From: Buchnera aphidicola (Schlechtendalia peitan) | Lineage (GTDB): Bacteria > Pseudomonadota > Gammaproteobacteria > Enterobacterales > Enterobacteriaceae | Reading direction: 5' to 3' | Length of the DNA stretch: 64,000 bases | Assembly (NCBI GenBank): GCA_039830055.1 | Contig: CP140043.1 | Coordinates: forward strand, 558,001-622,000 | Shown here: in pieces, positions 10,853 to 22,239 of the stretch | How the letters are laid out: each line of letters starts with the position of its first letter | Numbering within the stretch: position 1 is the first letter of the stretch | Notes under the pieces: model-generated | What the model saw: the letters and a program-made list of their open reading frames with translations, nothing else | Databases searched by the model: none | Told to the model about the DNA's origin: nothing | Translations under genes and position numbers: made by a program

Positions 10853-11802
10853 ACGTAATTAAATTCCTTTGTACTAAAAATGTTTCCTTAAAATTAAAAA
10901 TTAATATTTTTGAACACGTATTTAAATAAATATTTAAAACATGTGCAATATTTAAATATATTGTATTTACTTAATAAATAAAAATATTTATTTTAATACA
11001 CCACAATATTTTTAATTTAATGTAATAAAAAAATAATTTATCTATAATAGATCTTAAATCTAATACATAAATCTAAACTATATATAACGAATATAATTTT
11101 CATACTGAATATACATACATATTGTTTATATGATAAAAAATTAAAATTTTTTATGTAATATTTGTATTTATTTCTAAAATAATGTAATTACAATCGCTAT
11201 GTAACATAATAGTATTTATATTATATATAAATAAAAATTAAATAAAGTATATAAAAATTACTATATAAATCAATAAAAGAAATCTTATATGCATTAAATA
11301 AATATTTAATAATTAAAAATAAAAATAATACTTTAGATACAATTTTCAAAAATCAACATCATAATATAAAACAATATAAAAAACACATAGAACATTAAAA
11401 AACTTAGAATACATTTAATTCAAATTGTATTAATTATATTTAATAAAATATAATATATCGATAATTTTTGTAACATGTTTATAACACATTAGTTTATACT
11501 ATAAGCAAAAAATATATTATTATTTAAAAAACACTAATATAATCATATAATATAATGAATATATGTAATATATATATTAATATATAATAAAGTGTTTATT
11601 TCATTCAAATAATATATATATGTATTTTACATAGAAAAATGAATATAAATGAATCATAACATAAAAATTTATATAATTTTTTATAATTTTTTAACAAAAA
11701 ATTATATATTCCTAATGTAATAATCCTACAAATGATACTTTTATTAAAAGTAATATAATACTATTGAAAATGATAAATTCTAACTATACAAGTTAAAAAT
11801 AA
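10853..11802. other. 950-bp gene-free spacer, leuB / hemW divergent region
   Basis: Very A/T-rich sequence separating the divergent leuB and hemW. In E. coli the ruvX-hemW interval holds yggR, yggS, yggT, yggU and rdgB. I searched by eye for yggS and rdgB signatures and found none that align. It must contain the leuB operon promoter and the hemW promoter, but A/T richness makes individual elements uncallable. Confidence 0.5.
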
Positions 11803-12957
11803 ATGTTACATTTTCCTCCATTAAGCTTATATATCCATATACCATGGTGTACAAAAATATGTCCATATTGCGATTTTAATATTTCTAAACATAATTCTTA
11901 CATAAATGAAAAAATATATATTAAACATCTTTTGAAAGATTTAGAAAGAAACTACTTATATGCTTCAAACAGAAAAATTAATTCAATTTTTATTGGAGGA
12001 GGAACTCCTAGCCTATTCAGTCCAGTATCCATTTCATATTTACTAAATAAAATTAAAGAAATAGCAAATATCTCTCACTCTCCTGAAATTACTTTAGAAT
12101 TAAATCCTACAATATCCGAAATTAGCAAACTTATAGATTATCAAGAATCTGGGATAAATAGATTTTCTATAGGAATACAAACCTTTAATTCACATGAACT
12201 AAATTTATTAGAAAGAAATTATAATAGTCAAGAATTAAATCGTTCAATAAAAATATTAAATACTTTTAATCTTAATAATATAAATTTTGACTTAATGTAT
12301 GGATTACCTAACCAAACTTTACATTCAGCTCTTCTAAATTTAAAAATAGCAATTAAATTGCAGCCCAAACATATTTCATGGTATCAACTTAGCATAGAAC
12401 CTGAAACAAATTTTTATTTTAAAAAAATGAAATTACCAAACATTGATTTAATATGGAATATGTTCTCAAAAGGTAAAAAAATACTAAAGAAATCAGGATA
12501 TCAACACTACGAAATATCCTCGTATTCAAAGAAAAAATATAATTGTCTACATAATCTTAACTATTGGCGTTTTGGAGATTACATTGGAATAGGATGCGGC
12601 GCACACGGAAAATTAACTAATAAAAACGGAAACATAACACGCACTATAAAAAAAAATTATCCTAACTATTATTTAAATAAATCATATGTGTATAAACAGT
12701 ACATTCTATCAAAACATGATATTGTATATGAATTCTTCATGAATTATTTTAGACTATACGAACCAATTTCAAAAAATACTTTTAAAAAATATACTAATAT
12801 TTCAGAACATAAAATTTTTAAAACAATAAAAATAGCGATTTCTAAAAAATATTTGATAGAAACTAAAAAATATTGGATAACCACTAAAAAAGGAAAATTA
12901 TTTCTTCATTCTCTTTTAGATCTATTTCTAAAAAGCAAAAATATGAAATTTACTTGA
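11803..12957 (+). CDS. hemW: Radical-SAM heme chaperone HemW (CPO-like)
   Basis: Radical S-adenosylmethionine protein proposed to deliver heme to target proteins. The N-terminus LPPL-type LHFPPLSLYIHIPWC runs into the cluster motif C16-x3-C20-x2-C23. FIGGGTPSLF, RFSIGIQTFN, HNLNYWRFGDYIGIGCGAHG and the C-terminal FFMNYFRLYEP block match E. coli HemW over all 384 residues. It lacks the extra Cys of true coproporphyrinogen oxidases. It is convergent with trmB, 24 bp apart. Confidence 0.93.
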   Translation: MLHFPPLSLYIHIPWCTKICPYCDFNISKHNSYINEKIYIKHLLKDLERNYLYASNRKINSIFIGGGTPSLFSPVSISYLLNKIKEIANISHSPEITLELNPTISEISKLIDYQESGINRFSIGIQTFNSHELNLLERNYNSQELNRSIKILNTFNLNNINFDLMYGLPNQTLHSALLNLKIAIKLQPKHISWYQLSIEPETNFYFKKMKLPNIDLIWNMFSKGKKILKKSGYQHYEISSYSKKKYNCLHNLNYWRFGDYIGIGCGAHGKLTNKNGNITRTIKKNYPNYYLNKSYVYKQYILSKHDIVYEFFMNYFRLYEPISKNTFKKYTNISEHKIFKTIKIAISKKYLIETKKYWITTKKGKLFLHSLLDLFLKSKNMKFT

Positions 12958-12981
12958 ATAAATTAACTAACTTAAAATTAG

Positions 12982-13698
12982 TTACACAGATTTGAACATT
13001 AAATGAAATATAGTATTTCCAAGATGTATACTTTTTCTTTCGAACTTAGTAATTGGATAAGAACTATTTTTACGAATATCATACTCTGAAGTAGATAAAT
13101 TAATGTATCCACTTATTTCGTTTACTATAGAACTTATTTCTTCTGCATATGACTGACAATCAGTAGATATATGCAAAATTCCATTCACGACTAATTTTTT
13201 TAGTATTAGTTTAGCAAAATTTTTTGTAAAAATTCTTCTTTTCCTGTGACGCTTTTTCGGCCAAGGATCTGGAAAAAATATTTGAACTTTATATAAACTA
13301 CTATCATAAATCATGTATTTTAACACTTCTACTGCATCATGACAAATGACTCTAACATTTTTTAAACGATATAAATTAATATATTCTAAACATGATGCAA
13401 TACCAGGCAAATATACTTCAATTCCTAAAAAATTTTTAAAAGTATTGTTAAACGCAAACTTAGAAAATGAATCACCAGTTCCAAATCCAATTTCTAATAT
13501 TAACGGAGCATAAGAATCAAAAAAATCATTTATATTTAAATATGATTTTACAAAATTTATCCCAAATTTTGACCAATATTTATTAATAAACTCACATTTT
13601 TTTATACTTAGTTTTCTTGTTCTAGATACAAAACTACGAGTCTCACGTATCAAAAAACTTTTTTTATTTTTCTTTAATTTAATGATCTCAGTTAACAT
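12982..13698 (-). CDS. trmB: tRNA (guanine-N7-)-methyltransferase
   Basis: Methylates G46 of tRNA with S-adenosylmethionine. The 238 residues carry the SAM-binding motif LEIGFGTGDSFSKFA, then CHDAVEVLKYMI, the family signature FFPDPWPKKRHRKRRI, and the end YPITKFERKSIHLGN. The gene is divergent from mutY; in E. coli trmB and mutY are also adjacent and divergent. Confidence 0.95.
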   Translation of the reverse strand: MLTEIIKLKKNKKSFLIRETRSFVSRTRKLSIKKCEFINKYWSKFGINFVKSYLNINDFFDSYAPLILEIGFGTGDSFSKFAFNNTFKNFLGIEVYLPGIASCLEYINLYRLKNVRVICHDAVEVLKYMIYDSSLYKVQIFFPDPWPKKRHRKRRIFTKNFAKLILKKLVVNGILHISTDCQSYAEEISSIVNEISGYINLSTSEYDIRKNSSYPITKFERKSIHLGNTIFHLMFKSV

Positions 13699-13867
13699 AT
13701 TAAGTACTAAAACAATAATTTTAATCTACTATAATTATATTATAGTATTGTTCATAAATAAGACACAATGTTTAATGTCACATTTGTTTAAATAATTAAC
13801 ATATACATAATGTATTTATAAGGATAATATTATAGATATTTATATAAAAATGATGTAATTTACTCAT

Positions 13868-14920
13868 ATGACTATAACTTATTCGTTTTCACAACTTGTA
13901 ATAAATTGGTATCATGAACACGGTAGAAAAAATTTACCTTGGAAGATAAATACAAATCCTTATAAAGTTTGGATATCAGAAATCATGCTTCAACAAACAC
14001 AAGTAAATACTGTCATTCCATATTACAATAAATTTATAAAAATTTTTCCTAATATAAATATATTAGCACAATCTTCTATTAATACAGTACTCAATGCATG
14101 GAGTGGATTAGGATATTATACAAGAGCACATAATCTCTACAGTACTGCTAAAATTATCTTTAAAAAATATAATGGAATCTTTCCTAATCACTTTTCAAAT
14201 ATTATAAAATTACCAGGAATAGGAAAAACTACAGCGGGAGCTATCTTATCATTTGGATTTAATCTTTATGGTTGTATTCTTGATGGAAATGTGAAAAGAA
14301 CTTTACTAAGACATTTTAACATACGTGCACAAAAAAAAACAATTGAAAAAAAATTGTGGACTATAATTAAATTTATAACACCAATACATAACACACATAA
14401 ATTTAATCAAGCCATAATAGACATAGGATCATTAATTTGTTTAAAATCTAAACCAAAATGTAAAATATGTCCTTTAAAAAAAACGTGTCTATCATTAAAA
14501 TCCAATGACTGGTCTACATATCCGATAAAAAATAAAATACAAAAAAAAATTAAAAAAAAAATATTTTTTTTAATTATTCAATATAAAAACTTTATACTTT
14601 TAAAAAAAAATCAATTTAATACAATATGGAAGGGATTATATTGTTTTCCGATATTCTTTAACAAATTAGAAGTTTTAGAAAAAATACAAAAAAAAAATAT
14701 TAATATAAATAAACAAGAAATATTCGAATCGTTTGTACATACACTTTCACATATTAAATTTTTGTGTTTTTCAATACGAATTGAAATACAAGAAAAATTT
14801 TGTATCAAAAAAACTGTAGATACAATTTGGTTTAACTTATATAATCCTCAAAGTATAGGATTGCCGTCTCCTATAAAAAAAATTATTAACGAAAAGTTAT
14901 TACCTTTCTTAAAAAATTAA
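13868..14920 (+). CDS. mutY: Adenine DNA glycosylase
   Basis: Removes adenine mispaired with 8-oxoguanine. Visible features: catalytic Glu38 in ISEIMLQQTQV, helix-hairpin-helix LPGIGKTTAGAIL at about residues 115-127, catalytic Asp139 in LDGNVKR, and four cluster cysteines (C191-x6-C198-x2-C201-x5-C207). A shortened NUDIX-like C-terminal domain follows, giving 350 residues, the E. coli length. yggX follows after 21 bp, the conserved mutY-yggX pair. Confidence 0.96.
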   Translation: MTITYSFSQLVINWYHEHGRKNLPWKINTNPYKVWISEIMLQQTQVNTVIPYYNKFIKIFPNINILAQSSINTVLNAWSGLGYYTRAHNLYSTAKIIFKKYNGIFPNHFSNIIKLPGIGKTTAGAILSFGFNLYGCILDGNVKRTLLRHFNIRAQKKTIEKKLWTIIKFITPIHNTHKFNQAIIDIGSLICLKSKPKCKICPLKKTCLSLKSNDWSTYPIKNKIQKKIKKKIFFLIIQYKNFILLKKNQFNTIWKGLYCFPIFFNKLEVLEKIQKKNININKQEIFESFVHTLSHIKFLCFSIRIEIQEKFCIKKTVDTIWFNLYNPQSIGLPSPIKKIINEKLLPFLKN

Positions 14921-14941
14921 GTTAACAGGATTAAATATTTA

Positions 14942-15187
14942 ATGAATACAAAAATTTTTTGTTACTTTTTAAAAAAATATACCGAAAAACTTGATCAACC
15001 GCCGTATCCAGGGGAAATAGGAAAAAAGATTTATAAAACTATTTCGAAAAAAGCATGGAACCAATGGATGTCTAAACAAACAAAAATAATTAATGAAAAA
15101 AAATTAAATATGCTTGATATAAATGATAGAAAAATTTTAGAAAATCATATGGTAAATTTTCTTTTTAAAAATATAAACAATGTATAA
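14942..15187 (+). CDS. yggX: Probable Fe(2+)-trafficking protein YggX
   Basis: Small cytoplasmic protein linked in enterics to iron handling and protection of Fe-S clusters from oxidation. The 81 residues contain [50 protein letters not shown] and MVNFLF, colinear with E. coli YggX. The last ten or so residues of the E. coli protein are missing. It is presumably cotranscribed with mutY, whose Fe-S cluster it could protect. Confidence 0.93.
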   Translation: MNTKIFCYFLKKYTEKLDQPPYPGEIGKKIYKTISKKAWNQWMSKQTKIINEKKLNMLDINDRKILENHMVNFLFKNINNV

Positions 15188-15266
15188 TATAATACATAAC
15201 ATTTGTTTATTATGTACATACAGAAATTTTTACTAATTTCAAAATATTGAATAATTTTTATTACAA

Positions 15267-16100
15267 ATGAACAATCATAACACTATTAAAAATTTAAAAA
15301 ATAATCTTAAAAAAAATATAGAACATAATGTTTTAATATTTGACTCAGGATTAGGTGGATTATCTATTTATAAAAGAATGAAACATCGTTTTCCTAATAT
15401 AAATTACATTTACATATGTGATAATGAAGCTTTTCCATATGGAGAAAAAAAAGAATCCTTTATTGTTCAAAGATGTCTCAAAATTTTTAATAAAGTATCA
15501 AATAAGATAAACATCACTTTAGCAATATTAGCATGTAATACAGCTAGCGTTACTAGTTTACTAATATTACAAAAAAAATTTTCTTTTCCTATAATTGGAA
15601 TCACACCTAATATAAAAAAAGCAATACAAAAAACTAAAAACAAAATTATTGGATTACTTGCAACTAAAACTACTATCCAAAACAAAAATATTCAAAATCT
15701 AATTTTTTCCTTACATTCAGAAATCATTATAAAAACATTATACAATAAAGAATTAGTAATAATTGCAGAAAAAAAATTAAAAAAAAATATAAATCCAATA
15801 AAAAAAATCAAAAAAATACTAAAACCATGGATTGTTTCATCAAATATCCCAGATACAATTATATTAGGATGTACACATTTTAATTTCTTAAAACATGAAA
15901 TTAAATCACTATTTTTAAATCGTATGAATATGATTAATTCTAATATTATAATTCCGACCAAGTTTGTTAATATCTTAGATAATAGCTGTATAACACATGG
16001 AAATATAGTTATATTTTCTAAATACATTCATCATGACAAAAATACGCGAAAAGTCTTTAATGAACACTATTTTACAAAATTTGAAAATATAACACTATAA
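15267..16100 (+). CDS. murI: Glutamate racemase
   Basis: Cofactor-independent racemase that makes D-glutamate for peptidoglycan. The two catalytic cysteines are present at C90 (LACNTAS) and C202 (ILGCTHFNFL), and the N-terminal IFDSGLGGLSIYKRM plus YICDNEAFPYGEK complete the active site. The 277 residues compare with about 285 in E. coli, with a lysine-rich extension before the core. It stands after mutY-yggX; mltC, which follows in E. coli, is absent. Confidence 0.95.
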   Translation: MNNHNTIKNLKNNLKKNIEHNVLIFDSGLGGLSIYKRMKHRFPNINYIYICDNEAFPYGEKKESFIVQRCLKIFNKVSNKINITLAILACNTASVTSLLILQKKFSFPIIGITPNIKKAIQKTKNKIIGLLATKTTIQNKNIQNLIFSLHSEIIIKTLYNKELVIIAEKKLKKNINPIKKIKKILKPWIVSSNIPDTIILGCTHFNFLKHEIKSLFLNRMNMINSNIIIPTKFVNILDNSCITHGNIVIFSKYIHHDKNTRKVFNEHYFTKFENITL

Positions 16101-16185
16101 TTAATTATGTATACTTTTACAAAATAAAACAATAATGAATGACATCTGAAAATAACATATAAATTAATATATGCATGATATTTGC

Positions 16186-17613
16186 TTACATATTTAATAC
16201 GCTATTATGCAAGTCATGTGAATATTTTAATAAATCTTTTAATAACAAAACATTTTTAACGTTATTACTGTGCAATTCTAATAATTTCAATATTTTTTGA
16301 ACATATATAAACACATTTTTTTTGTTTACTATTTGTCTACAATGCTGCTTCCACACATCTTTTTCACTATTATTTAATAAGTCAGGATAATTTCTAGATA
16401 TACAACGCATCATTAACGACTGAATTCGACTATTGGAAATCGGTAATATCCTATCAAAAAAATGTTGTTCTAGTAATGTATTTATAACCGTTATTAATTT
16501 TTTATCAGAATTATTAAAAAAATCATTATATAATTGTAAATCAACATCTTTATGTTGCAATTTTTTACTATTTTTAATAAAAGTTTTTAATTTTTTTTTA
16601 AATACAATACTATTGCGTATTAATAATAAATTCTCATTACATAATCTAAGATCTATTCCAATACTTTGAATGTATTTAACCTTAATAGCATTAACAGGTG
16701 TTAATATTGGACAACGATTGATATATATTAATACAATACCTTGTTTGAAAAACTGAGAATAATCTACTGTATTAACATCTTCATCTAAAAAACAATTTAA
16801 AAAATTTTTAGCGCTCTTTGTTAAGTCAAAACTAATTAATATATTAGAATTACCCGGATGCCATGAAATAGGAGCAATAATACTAATATTTTTTCTTAAT
16901 AATCCAAATAATTGAGATATATATATCATCGGTTTAATATTTACGATATCAATTATTTTTAGAAGTTCTTTTTTGCTACGATACTTAAAACAATAATTAA
17001 ATAATTTTGGTTGTTTCTTCCTCAATAATTGTGCTACTTGTAAAGTAGCATACACATCACTAACTGCACTATGCGCTTGCAAATGATTAATATTATTACA
17101 TTTAGATATATTAGATAATTTAAAACTAGGATAATTGTTATCTCCACTAATAGACCAACATATTCCTTCAGGACGTAATGAATAATACGCCCTTAATATA
17201 TTTAAAATATCCCATCTAGAATTACCGTTCTTCCAACTCCATTCATAAGGATCAATAAAATTACGATAAAAAATATTTCTAGTAACTTCGTCATCAAAAT
17301 GAATATTATTGTAACCTACAATACAAGTATTAGGTTTTTTAAATTGTTTGTAAATCTTTTGTGCAAATTCAAATTCGTTTAAACCATGTTTCTTAGCATA
17401 ATTAGGAGAAATTCCAGTAATTAAAATAGCTTCTGGATCAGGGAAATAATCTATAGGAGGGATACAAAAAATTTCATTAGGGATATCAATAATATTCAAA
17501 TTTGCATCAGTACGAATGCATGCAAATTGAGCTGGTTTGTCTAAAGCAGGGTGAATACCAAACGTTTCATAATCATAAAATAAAAAAGTAAAACTATGTA
17601 ATTTTAATGCCAT
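16186..17613 (-). CDS. sbcB: Exodeoxyribonuclease I
   Basis: 3'-5' exonuclease on single-stranded DNA, used in recombination and mismatch repair. The N-terminal DEDD exonuclease domain shows FLFYDYETFGIHPALDKPAQ (catalytic Asp and Glu), GYNNIHFDDEVTRNIFYRNF and the third acidic site HSAVSDVYATLQVA. The remainder covers the SH3-like and helical domains, giving 475 residues in all, full length. It is retained although mutL beside it in this window is frame-broken. tRNA-Asn lies immediately upstream. Confidence 0.95.
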   Translation of the reverse strand: MALKLHSFTFLFYDYETFGIHPALDKPAQFACIRTDANLNIIDIPNEIFCIPPIDYFPDPEAILITGISPNYAKKHGLNEFEFAQKIYKQFKKPNTCIVGYNNIHFDDEVTRNIFYRNFIDPYEWSWKNGNSRWDILNILRAYYSLRPEGICWSISGDNNYPSFKLSNISKCNNINHLQAHSAVSDVYATLQVAQLLRKKQPKLFNYCFKYRSKKELLKIIDIVNIKPMIYISQLFGLLRKNISIIAPISWHPGNSNILISFDLTKSAKNFLNCFLDEDVNTVDYSQFFKQGIVLIYINRCPILTPVNAIKVKYIQSIGIDLRLCNENLLLIRNSIVFKKKLKTFIKNSKKLQHKDVDLQLYNDFFNNSDKKLITVINTLLEQHFFDRILPISNSRIQSLMMRCISRNYPDLLNNSEKDVWKQHCRQIVNKKNVFIYVQKILKLLELHSNNVKNVLLLKDLLKYSHDLHNSVLNM

Positions 17614-17690
17614 ATCATTTGTATATGTTGTAATTCAATGATAAAATATCTATAATAAAAGTTATTTATTATAATAAATAATATAAATTA

Positions 17691-17763
17691 CTCCTCTGAC
17701 TGGATTCGAACCAGTGACATACGGATTAACAGTCCGCCGTTCTACCAACTGAACTACAGAGGA
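17691..17763 (-). tRNA. tRNA-Asn (anticodon GTT)
   Basis: A 73-nt cloverleaf on the minus strand. The acceptor TCCTCTG pairs with CAGAGGA, the anticodon loop is CTGTTAA, the T-arm is CTGGTTCGAATCCAG and the discriminator is G. It closely matches E. coli tRNA-Asn. The 3' CCA is not encoded, so the CCA-adding enzyme is needed. An apparent open frame running across this site is an artefact. Confidence 0.97.
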
Positions 17764-17920
17764 AAAAAATATTTTATCAAAAATTAAATACAATGTCAAT
17801 AAGTTAATATTTTTAAAAATATATATTTTATTTTTCAATATTGTGTATACTATTAAAATATTCCAATATTTTTTGTACAAACAATTATATAATATAATTA
17901 TTACTCTTTAACATTTTATC

Positions 17921-17993
17921 GGCCCCTTAGCTCAGTGGTAAGAGCAAGCGACTCATAATCGCTTGGTCGTTGGTTCAAATCCAACAGGGGCCA
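17921..17993 (+). tRNA. tRNA-Ile2 (anticodon CAT, lysidine-modified)
   Basis: A 73-nt cloverleaf with acceptor GGCCCCT/AGGGGCC, anticodon CAT at 17954-17956 and discriminator A. A CAT anticodon could mean Met, but the body matches E. coli ileX/ileY (GGCCCCTTAGCTCAGTGG, then GCGACTCATAATCGC) and not metT or the initiator, so this is the AUA-reading isoleucine tRNA that depends on TilS. CCA is not encoded. pyrE starts 58 bp downstream. Confidence 0.93.
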
Positions 17994-18051
17994 CACCTTT
18001 TTATTAATTGTTCACAATATTTTGATAAAAAAATAAAATTCTGGAACATAA

Positions 18052-18684
18052 ATGGATAATTTTAAAAAAAAATTTATTCAGTTTTGCTTAAAAAGAAAAA
18101 TATTGCAATTTGGAAATTTTACACTTAAATCAGGAAAAAAAAGTACATTTTTTTTTAATTTTAGCTTATTTAATACTGGCAATGATCTTGAAAAACTTGG
18201 TTTTTTTTATGCTAAAGCAATTGTAGAAAATAATATAAATTGTAATATTTTATTTGGAATAGCGTATAAAGGAATTCCTATAGTAATATCTACTACTATA
18301 GCATTAAAAAAGTACTTTAATATTAATATAAAATACTGCTTTAATAGAAAAGAAGAAAAAGACCACGGGGAGAGAGGAATATTTGTCGGAAACAATTTAA
18401 CAAAAAATATACTAGTTTTAGATGATGTACTCACTTCTGGGTTATCTATACATAATGCAATTAATCTAATTGAATCTTATTCTCGTTCTAAAAACTTAAT
18501 ATCAAACATATTAGTCGCTTTGAATAGAACAGTTAAAAACAATAAAAACCTAATACAAATAGAAATCAAACATAATCTAAAAATATTTTCTATTATAAAT
18601 GTCCAAGATATAATTGATTACATGAAACACAAAAAAATTTTATTTAATTATTTAGAAGCAATAGAAAAAAACATTAATTCATGA
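18052..18684 (+). CDS. pyrE: Orotate phosphoribosyltransferase
   Basis: Converts orotate and PRPP to orotidine monophosphate in pyrimidine synthesis. The 210 residues have LQFGNFTLKSGKKSTFFFN at the start, FGIAYKGIPIV, the lysine loop RKEEKDHGERG, and the PRPP-binding motif ILVLDDVLTSGLSIHNA. The length is close to the E. coli protein (213). It is convergent with dut. Confidence 0.95.
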   Translation: MDNFKKKFIQFCLKRKILQFGNFTLKSGKKSTFFFNFSLFNTGNDLEKLGFFYAKAIVENNINCNILFGIAYKGIPIVISTTIALKKYFNINIKYCFNRKEEKDHGERGIFVGNNLTKNILVLDDVLTSGLSIHNAINLIESYSRSKNLISNILVALNRTVKNNKNLIQIEIKHNLKIFSIINVQDIIDYMKHKKILFNYLEAIEKNINS

Positions 18685-18744
18685 TGAATCTAAAAAAATA
18701 AAATAGTTCCACTCAATACTTTATTCTAAAAACATTCTTATAAA

Positions 18745-19209
18745 TTATTTGAATCCAGAATGGCCAAACCCTTTATCTCGTCTACAATTATTATTAGTTT
18801 CAAAATTTTCTACAAAATTAAAAATAGGTCTAATAATAGGAATAAAAACTATTTGAGCTATTCTCATTCCTATAGTTATAATAAATGGATTTTGACTCCT
18901 ATTCCACACAGATATCATAATTTGACCTTGATAATCAGAATCAATCAATCCTACTGAATTTCCTAATACAATACCATATTTATGTCCTAAACCAGATCTA
19001 GGTAAAATTAAAGCTGAAATATATGGATTCCCTATATGTATAGCTATCCCAGTAGGTAATAAAATAGTAGTATTTGGAAGTATTTCTTGATTACAAAAAA
19101 TACAAGCTCTCAAATCTAAACCTGAAGAACCTTCAGTAGAATACATAGGATAAGAAAATTCAGTACCTATACGAGAATCTAAAATTTTAATATCAATATT
19201 ATTTTCCAT
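18745..19209 (-). CDS. dut: dUTP diphosphatase
   Basis: Trimeric dUTPase; hydrolyses dUTP to dUMP, keeping uracil out of DNA and feeding dTMP synthesis. All five family motifs can be seen: [47 protein letters not shown], and the C-terminal GFGHSG that closes over the active site. At 154 residues it is full length. Confidence 0.95.
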   Translation of the reverse strand: MENNIDIKILDSRIGTEFSYPMYSTEGSSGLDLRACIFCNQEILPNTTILLPTGIAIHIGNPYISALILPRSGLGHKYGIVLGNSVGLIDSDYQGQIMISVWNRSQNPFIITIGMRIAQIVFIPIIRPIFNFVENFETNNNCRRDKGFGHSGFK

Positions 19210-19389
19210 TTTTCACAACTTATAATATATTTTTAAATATTTAAAAATTTATAAATTTTTAACATTCATAAAAAAAACTATATTTTATTTTTTTGGATTT
19301 TTTAAAAATAATACATTCTAATTTTTTATAAAAAAACATTTTAATATATAAAAATATCAATTAAAACTTATAATTATCAAAAATTATAA

Positions 19390-19410
19390 AACATAATGAG
19401 ATATTATGTT
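19390..19410 (-). terminator. Putative terminator after rplI
   Basis: Perfect 8-bp inverted repeat (AACATAAT, 5-nt loop, ATTATGTT) about 45 bp beyond the rplI stop. Read on the minus strand it is followed by TTATAATTTTT. The stem is A/T-only apart from one G-C pair, so it is weak, but it is correctly placed to end the rpsF-rpsR-rplI message. Confidence 0.35.
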
Positions 19411-19453
19411 AATATTTTTACTAAAATAAATATAATGTTTTCTATAAAAACAA

Positions 19454-19915
19454 TTATTCATCTTTTGATACTATTTTAATGTTAACTACTACTGAAACAT
19501 TACTATGTGGTTTAAAAGTTATATTATATTCTCCAATATTCCTAATAATTCCACCAGAAATACGAATTTCCCCTTTTCTAACTTCGACATTACATAATTT
19601 AGATAATACTTCAGAAATTTCTCTAGTTCCTACAGAACCAAATAACTTTCCCTCTTTTCTAGATTTAGAAAATATAATAACTGGTTGACAAACCTCTTGA
19701 ATTTTTTTTGCTCGAAACTGAGCTAAAGATAATTTATCTAATAATTTTTGTTCAAATTCCATTTTCTTTTTTAATACCAACGCAATATTAAGTTTAGTGG
19801 CTATAAGCGCATTTCCATGAGGTATTAAAAAATTTCTAGCATATCCAGATTTAACTCGTACTATATCACCCAAATTTCCTAAACTTTCGACTTTATTAAG
19901 AAGAATAATCTGCAT
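19454..19915 (-). CDS. rplI: 50S ribosomal protein L9
   Basis: Large-subunit protein binding 23S rRNA with two globular domains joined by a long helix. The 153 residues begin MQIILLNKVESLGNLGDIVR and VKSGYARNFLIPHGNA; the connecting helix follows at about residues 45-75 and then the C-terminal domain with KLFGSVGTREI. It is the last gene of the rpsF-rpsR-rplI operon, 29 bp after rpsR. Confidence 0.97.
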   Translation of the reverse strand: MQIILLNKVESLGNLGDIVRVKSGYARNFLIPHGNALIATKLNIALVLKKKMEFEQKLLDKLSLAQFRAKKIQEVCQPVIIFSKSRKEGKLFGSVGTREISEVLSKLCNVEVRKGEIRISGGIIRNIGEYNITFKPHSNVSVVVNIKIVSKDE

Positions 19916-19944
19916 TGGAAAAAATCATCCTATTTTTATTAAAA

Positions 19945-20172
19945 TTATTGATGTTGGTCTGTATATGGTAATAAAGAAAGATAACGAGCACGTTTAATAG
20001 CACGAGATAACTGACGTTGATATTTAGCCCTAGTTCCCGTAATTCTACTTGGCACAATTTTCCCATTTTCTGTAATATAATTTTTCAATATAGAAATATC
20101 TTTATAATCTATTTCTTGAATTCCATCAGCAGTAAAACGACAGAATTTACGACGTCTAAAGTAACGTACCAT
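19945..20172 (-). CDS. rpsR: 30S ribosomal protein S18
   Basis: Small-subunit protein that dimerises with S6 on the 16S rRNA platform. The 75 residues match E. coli almost throughout: [59 protein letters not shown]. priB, which lies between rpsF and rpsR in E. coli, is missing; only 87 bp separate the two genes. Confidence 0.97.
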   Translation of the reverse strand: MVRYFRRRKFCRFTADGIQEIDYKDISILKNYITENGKIVPSRITGTRAKYQRQLSRAIKRARYLSLLPYTDQHQ

Positions 20173-20259
20173 AATAATAAGTCTCCTGTTATTATTTATA
20201 CAGAAACTAAAAATATTTACATATTTTTAAAAACTCTTGTCAATTTAAAAATAGTACAT

Positions 20260-20622
20260 TTATTTTACCGTTTGGTGCACTCCATCATATAATTTCTTGT
20301 CTTCTCTAGACCGGATCATTGGAGACGCTTCTGTTATTGGTTTTTTAACACATATAATGATGTTTCTTATTACACAATCATTAAATCTAAATTTGTCTGA
20401 TAACTTTCTAATTATGTTTGGAAAAACCTCAATATTCATTAATATATAATGAGCCTTATGTAACCTATTAATAGAATATGCTAACTGACGTCTTCCCCAA
20501 TCTTCTAATCTATGAATTTTTCCTTGATCACTAAAAATTAACTTTTTATATTCTTCAATCATATTTGGAAGCTGTTCACTATGATCAGGATGAACTAAAA
20601 ATATTATTTCGTAATTCCTCAC
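20260..20622 (-). CDS. rpsF: 30S ribosomal protein S6
   Basis: Partner of S18 in the small subunit. The 120 residues start [20 protein letters not shown] and include [20 protein letters not shown] and HYILMNIEV, with a short basic tail. AAGGAG stands just before the ATG. It is first in the ribosomal operon. Confidence 0.97.
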   Translation of the reverse strand: MRNYEIIFLVHPDHSEQLPNMIEEYKKLIFSDQGKIHRLEDWGRRQLAYSINRLHKAHYILMNIEVFPNIIRKLSDKFRFNDCVIRNIIICVKKPITEASPMIRSREDKKLYDGVHQTVK

Positions 20623-20856
20623 TACAAAATCTCCTTATAATCATTACATAATTCCTATAAATAAGCTTTATTGATAAAAAACTATAGATGATAACAATCA
20701 AATGCAAATTTATAATATACAGGAATAATAAAAATATTCAACAAAAATACACAACTAAAAAACATGAATATAATTAATACTAATGTTGCAAATACAAAAT
20801 GATCTTATATAGTATTTTAAACTAGAATTAAAATTTATTAATTCCAACTAAAACTG

Positions 20857-22158
<1,302 letters not shown>

Positions 22159-22239
22159 TTACCTATTGTTTTTTGTAAATCCATCTATTCTACAACTATA
22201 TCAACGTAAAACAATGTATATTATTAAAATATACCTACA

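Noticed and set aside
17662..17880. 72-codon minus-strand open frame
   Set aside because: It runs straight through the tRNA-Asn gene and has no recognisable protein signature.
17954..17956. CAT anticodon read as a methionine tRNA
   Set aside because: The tRNA body matches E. coli ileX/ileY (lysidine-modified isoleucine tRNA), not metT or initiator tRNA.
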